Positions 60,820 to 62,048 of a stretch of 62,048 nt of DNA are shown piece by piece (positions within the stretch are counted from its first letter, which is position 1; each line of letters opens with the position of its first letter). The position numbers and the translations under genes are program-made. This DNA is from Acidovorax sp. (GTDB lineage Bacteria > Pseudomonadota > Gammaproteobacteria > Burkholderiales > Burkholderiaceae_C): assembly GCA_030692685.1 (NCBI GenBank), contig JAUXZO010000179.1, positions 1 to 62,048 on the forward strand, in the 5' to 3' direction. Under the pieces are notes generated by a model, which did no database searches, was not told where the DNA came from, and was given only the letters and a program-made list of their open reading frames with translations.

Positions 60820-61233
60820 CTAGAGCGCCCACCGCGAGTAGGTGATTCGCTTGGGGGGAGCACTCAGCGAAGGCTGAGTTTCAAAACCGCTCAGGTTGCG
60901 CGCCAAAAGGATCGTGCCCCCTGTCCAGATGACTCCGGCCAAAGGGGGGGAGCCCGGATCGACAGAGTCCATGCCGCTACTGCTTTGCAAGGCCTGCGAT
61001 CCGTCGTCGCAGGCTTTCAGGCACGGAGCTTTGGAGCTTCGTTCACTCTCATGCGCAGTCACCGGGACTTGGGCTGTGATGCGAGAGCTCTCCGAGGCAG
61101 GCTGGTGCCCGCCGTGATGAGGCGATTCCAGCAGACAAGCATTGGCGAAGCCCGAAGCCAGCACGAACAGCCACACGGCCAGCATCAAGGATGCGGCATT
61201 GCGACTGGTGGTGGTGCGGAAGAGGAACTTCAT
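60820..61233 (-). CDS. Exported small Cys/His protein
   Basis: A 137-aa protein with a signal peptide (MLAVWLFVLASGFANA) followed by CLLESPHHGGHQ. The centre has CLKACDDG and the C-terminal part is hydrophobic (LAGVIWTGGTILLA). It resembles the CzcI/DUF2946-like small proteins near metal operons but is not assigned. It is 115 bases upstream of the Met-rich gene. A symmetric Anr/FNR-type box lies 48 bases upstream of its start. Confidence 0.6.
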   Translation of the reverse strand: MKFLFRTTTSRNAASLMLAVWLFVLASGFANACLLESPHHGGHQPASESSRITAQVPVTAHESERSSKAPCLKACDDGSQALQSSSGMDSVDPGSPPLAGVIWTGGTILLARNLSGFETQPSLSAPPKRITYSRWAL

Positions 61234-61280
61234 GGCAGAAAAATAGTAAGTTCATGGTAGAAGGTATTTGCCGACGCCAG

Positions 61281-61294
61281 TTGATCTAAATCAA
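61281..61294. promoter_or_regulatory. FNR/Anr-type box
   Basis: TTGATCTAAATCAA is a perfect TTGAT-N4-ATCAA palindrome, the FNR/Anr consensus. It is 48 bases upstream of the exported Cys/His gene on the minus strand, a reasonable activator position. Confidence 0.55.
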
Positions 61295-61525
61295 GGGGTA
61301 TCGTCCATGAATCCATCTGCCTCCGCTGGGGCGCGAGCGCCCCGTAGACCAAGCGCCTGCCTTAAGAATGCGCCGAGTTCGAAAGCATGTTCAGCTGGAA
61401 CGTATGCTTGTTACTTTCGGCATCCGGGCGTCTAGCAGTAACTTGTACGCCCCTGAATAGGGTGGTGGCTCTTGGCAGGATCCTGTATGCACGGCTGCTT
61501 TCGAAGTCGTATTCGCGCCTACCGT

Positions 61526-61984
61526 TCACGCTGTTCCCTTGGCCGAGGCTCTCAGTGTCTGCGGCTTCACCTTTGCCTTCGTTGTGGCTGGGGCGACGAA
61601 GCTCTCCAAATCTCCAAGGATTGGACAATCCGGGCGGTCATCGCCGTGGCAACAGTGGATCAGGTGTCCCAGCGTCTTTCGCATGGACTCCATCTCCATG
61701 ATCTTGCGGTCGAGCTCCGCAAGGTGCGCGGATGCCACCTTCTTCACGCTTGCGCTTGACCGCCTGCGGTCTTGCCAAAGCTTCACCAGCTCGCCGATTA
61801 CGGGGACCGAAAAGCCCAAGTCCCTTGAGCGTTTGATGAAGCGCAGCGTGTGAACCTCCGACTCGCCATACACGCGATAACCCGACTCGGTGCGGTGGAC
61901 CTTTAGCAGCAGACCCAGCGACTCGTAGTGACGCACCATCTTAGGCGTTACCCCCGCCTTCTCGGCGGCTTCCCCGATGTTCAT
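61526..61984 (-). CDS. cueR: CueR-type copper-responsive MerR regulator
   Basis: A 152-aa MerR protein; start 61984 gives MNIGEAAEKAGVTPKMVRHYE. The metal loop HCCHGDDRPDCP has C112 and C120 at the E. coli CueR numbering, with Ser at position 77, the pattern of Cu(I)/Ag(I)/Au(I) sensors. It probably activates a copper exporter beyond the right edge of the window; the basic C-terminal tail is longer than in E. coli. Confidence 0.88.
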   Translation of the reverse strand: MNIGEAAEKAGVTPKMVRHYESLGLLLKVHRTESGYRVYGESEVHTLRFIKRSRDLGFSVPVIGELVKLWQDRRRSSASVKKVASAHLAELDRKIMEMESMRKTLGHLIHCCHGDDRPDCPILGDLESFVAPATTKAKVKPQTLRASAKGTA

Positions 61985-62008
61985 TCCATCACCGATCGTT
62001 TTCATGCG

Positions 62009-62036
62009 GACCTTCCTTTCCAGTGGCGCAGGGTTA
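62009..62036 (+). promoter_or_regulatory. Possible CueR operator at the window edge
   Basis: An ACCTTCC / GGGTTA half-dyad pattern with a long spacer lies just upstream of cueR. It resembles MerR-type promoters, but the window ends before the divergent gene can be seen. Confidence 0.35.
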
Positions 62037-62048
62037 ATGCATTGGCGA

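Overview
The window looks like a heavy-metal resistance and mobile-DNA region from a GC-rich betaproteobacterium, probably Burkholderiales and plausibly Comamonadaceae. This is inferred from czc/ncc-type operon architecture, a CzcI-type small protein, a DUF3240 PII-like gene beside an RND pump, DUF3703 proteins and an IPTL-CTERM-type surface protein. No tRNA, rRNA or CRISPR array was seen.

Layout. 1-4.1 kb: end of a copper module (TolC-type protein, multicopper oxidase, cupredoxin, CusF-like chaperone, small secreted protein). 4.2-5.3 kb: IS3 remnant fused to a truncated ATP-grasp-like gene. 5.5-7.9 kb: DUF1232 protein, ChrB-type protein and a dead MFS gene. 8.1-18.6 kb: probable nickel/cobalt module (HupE/UreJ permease, DUF6488 protein, RcnR-like repressor with operator, NreB-like exporter, then RND adaptor, RND pump, PII-like protein and TolC). 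18.6-21.6 kb: Xre/MbcA-type protein with a HAD protein, a small ORF behind a strong hairpin, an orphan CzcI and a DsbB/DsbA pair. 21.6-36.0 kb: zinc/cadmium/lead module (P-type ATPase, CzcS/CzcR, CzcI-CzcC-CzcB-CzcA and followers, CadR-like MerR divergent from a CDF exporter, DUF3703).

36.4-39.4 kb: Tn3-family transposon remnant of the tnpS/tnpT type, with a recombination-site-like dyad between the divergent resolution genes, a truncated tnpA and a recognisable 38-bp terminal repeat. It ends against an AraC-type gene. 39.8-46.0 kb: di-haem peroxidase, FixH-like lipoprotein, DUF3703, a DUF1330 remnant and a 1172-aa fibronectin-repeat surface protein.

46.3-51.7 kb is the most unusual part. A 1097-aa superfamily-2 helicase is divergent from a 497-aa protein that joins a nucleoside-phosphorylase/nucleosidase domain to a GHKL-type ATPase domain, which looks like an undescribed conflict or defence module. 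51.9-54.0 kb: HTH protein, small frameshifted gene, HU and a secreted nuclease.

54.4-58.2 kb: an IS3 element with an amber-interrupted orfB, then a plasmid/ICE-like block of small genes. Four of these genes are preceded by related leaders with terminator-like or alternative hairpins just before the ribosome-binding site. The block includes a thymidine kinase, a 40-aa membrane peptide and a gene split by one amber codon. 58.2-62.0 kb: gene remnants and a second copper-associated cluster (isoprenylcysteine-methyltransferase-like protein, DUF2933, DUF5676, Met-rich protein, CueR-type MerR).

The metal genes together cover periplasmic oxidation and binding (oxidase, cupredoxin, CusF), transport from cytoplasm to periplasm (P-type ATPase, CDF, NreB-like) and export across the outer membrane (two RND tripartite pumps), each with a local metal sensor.
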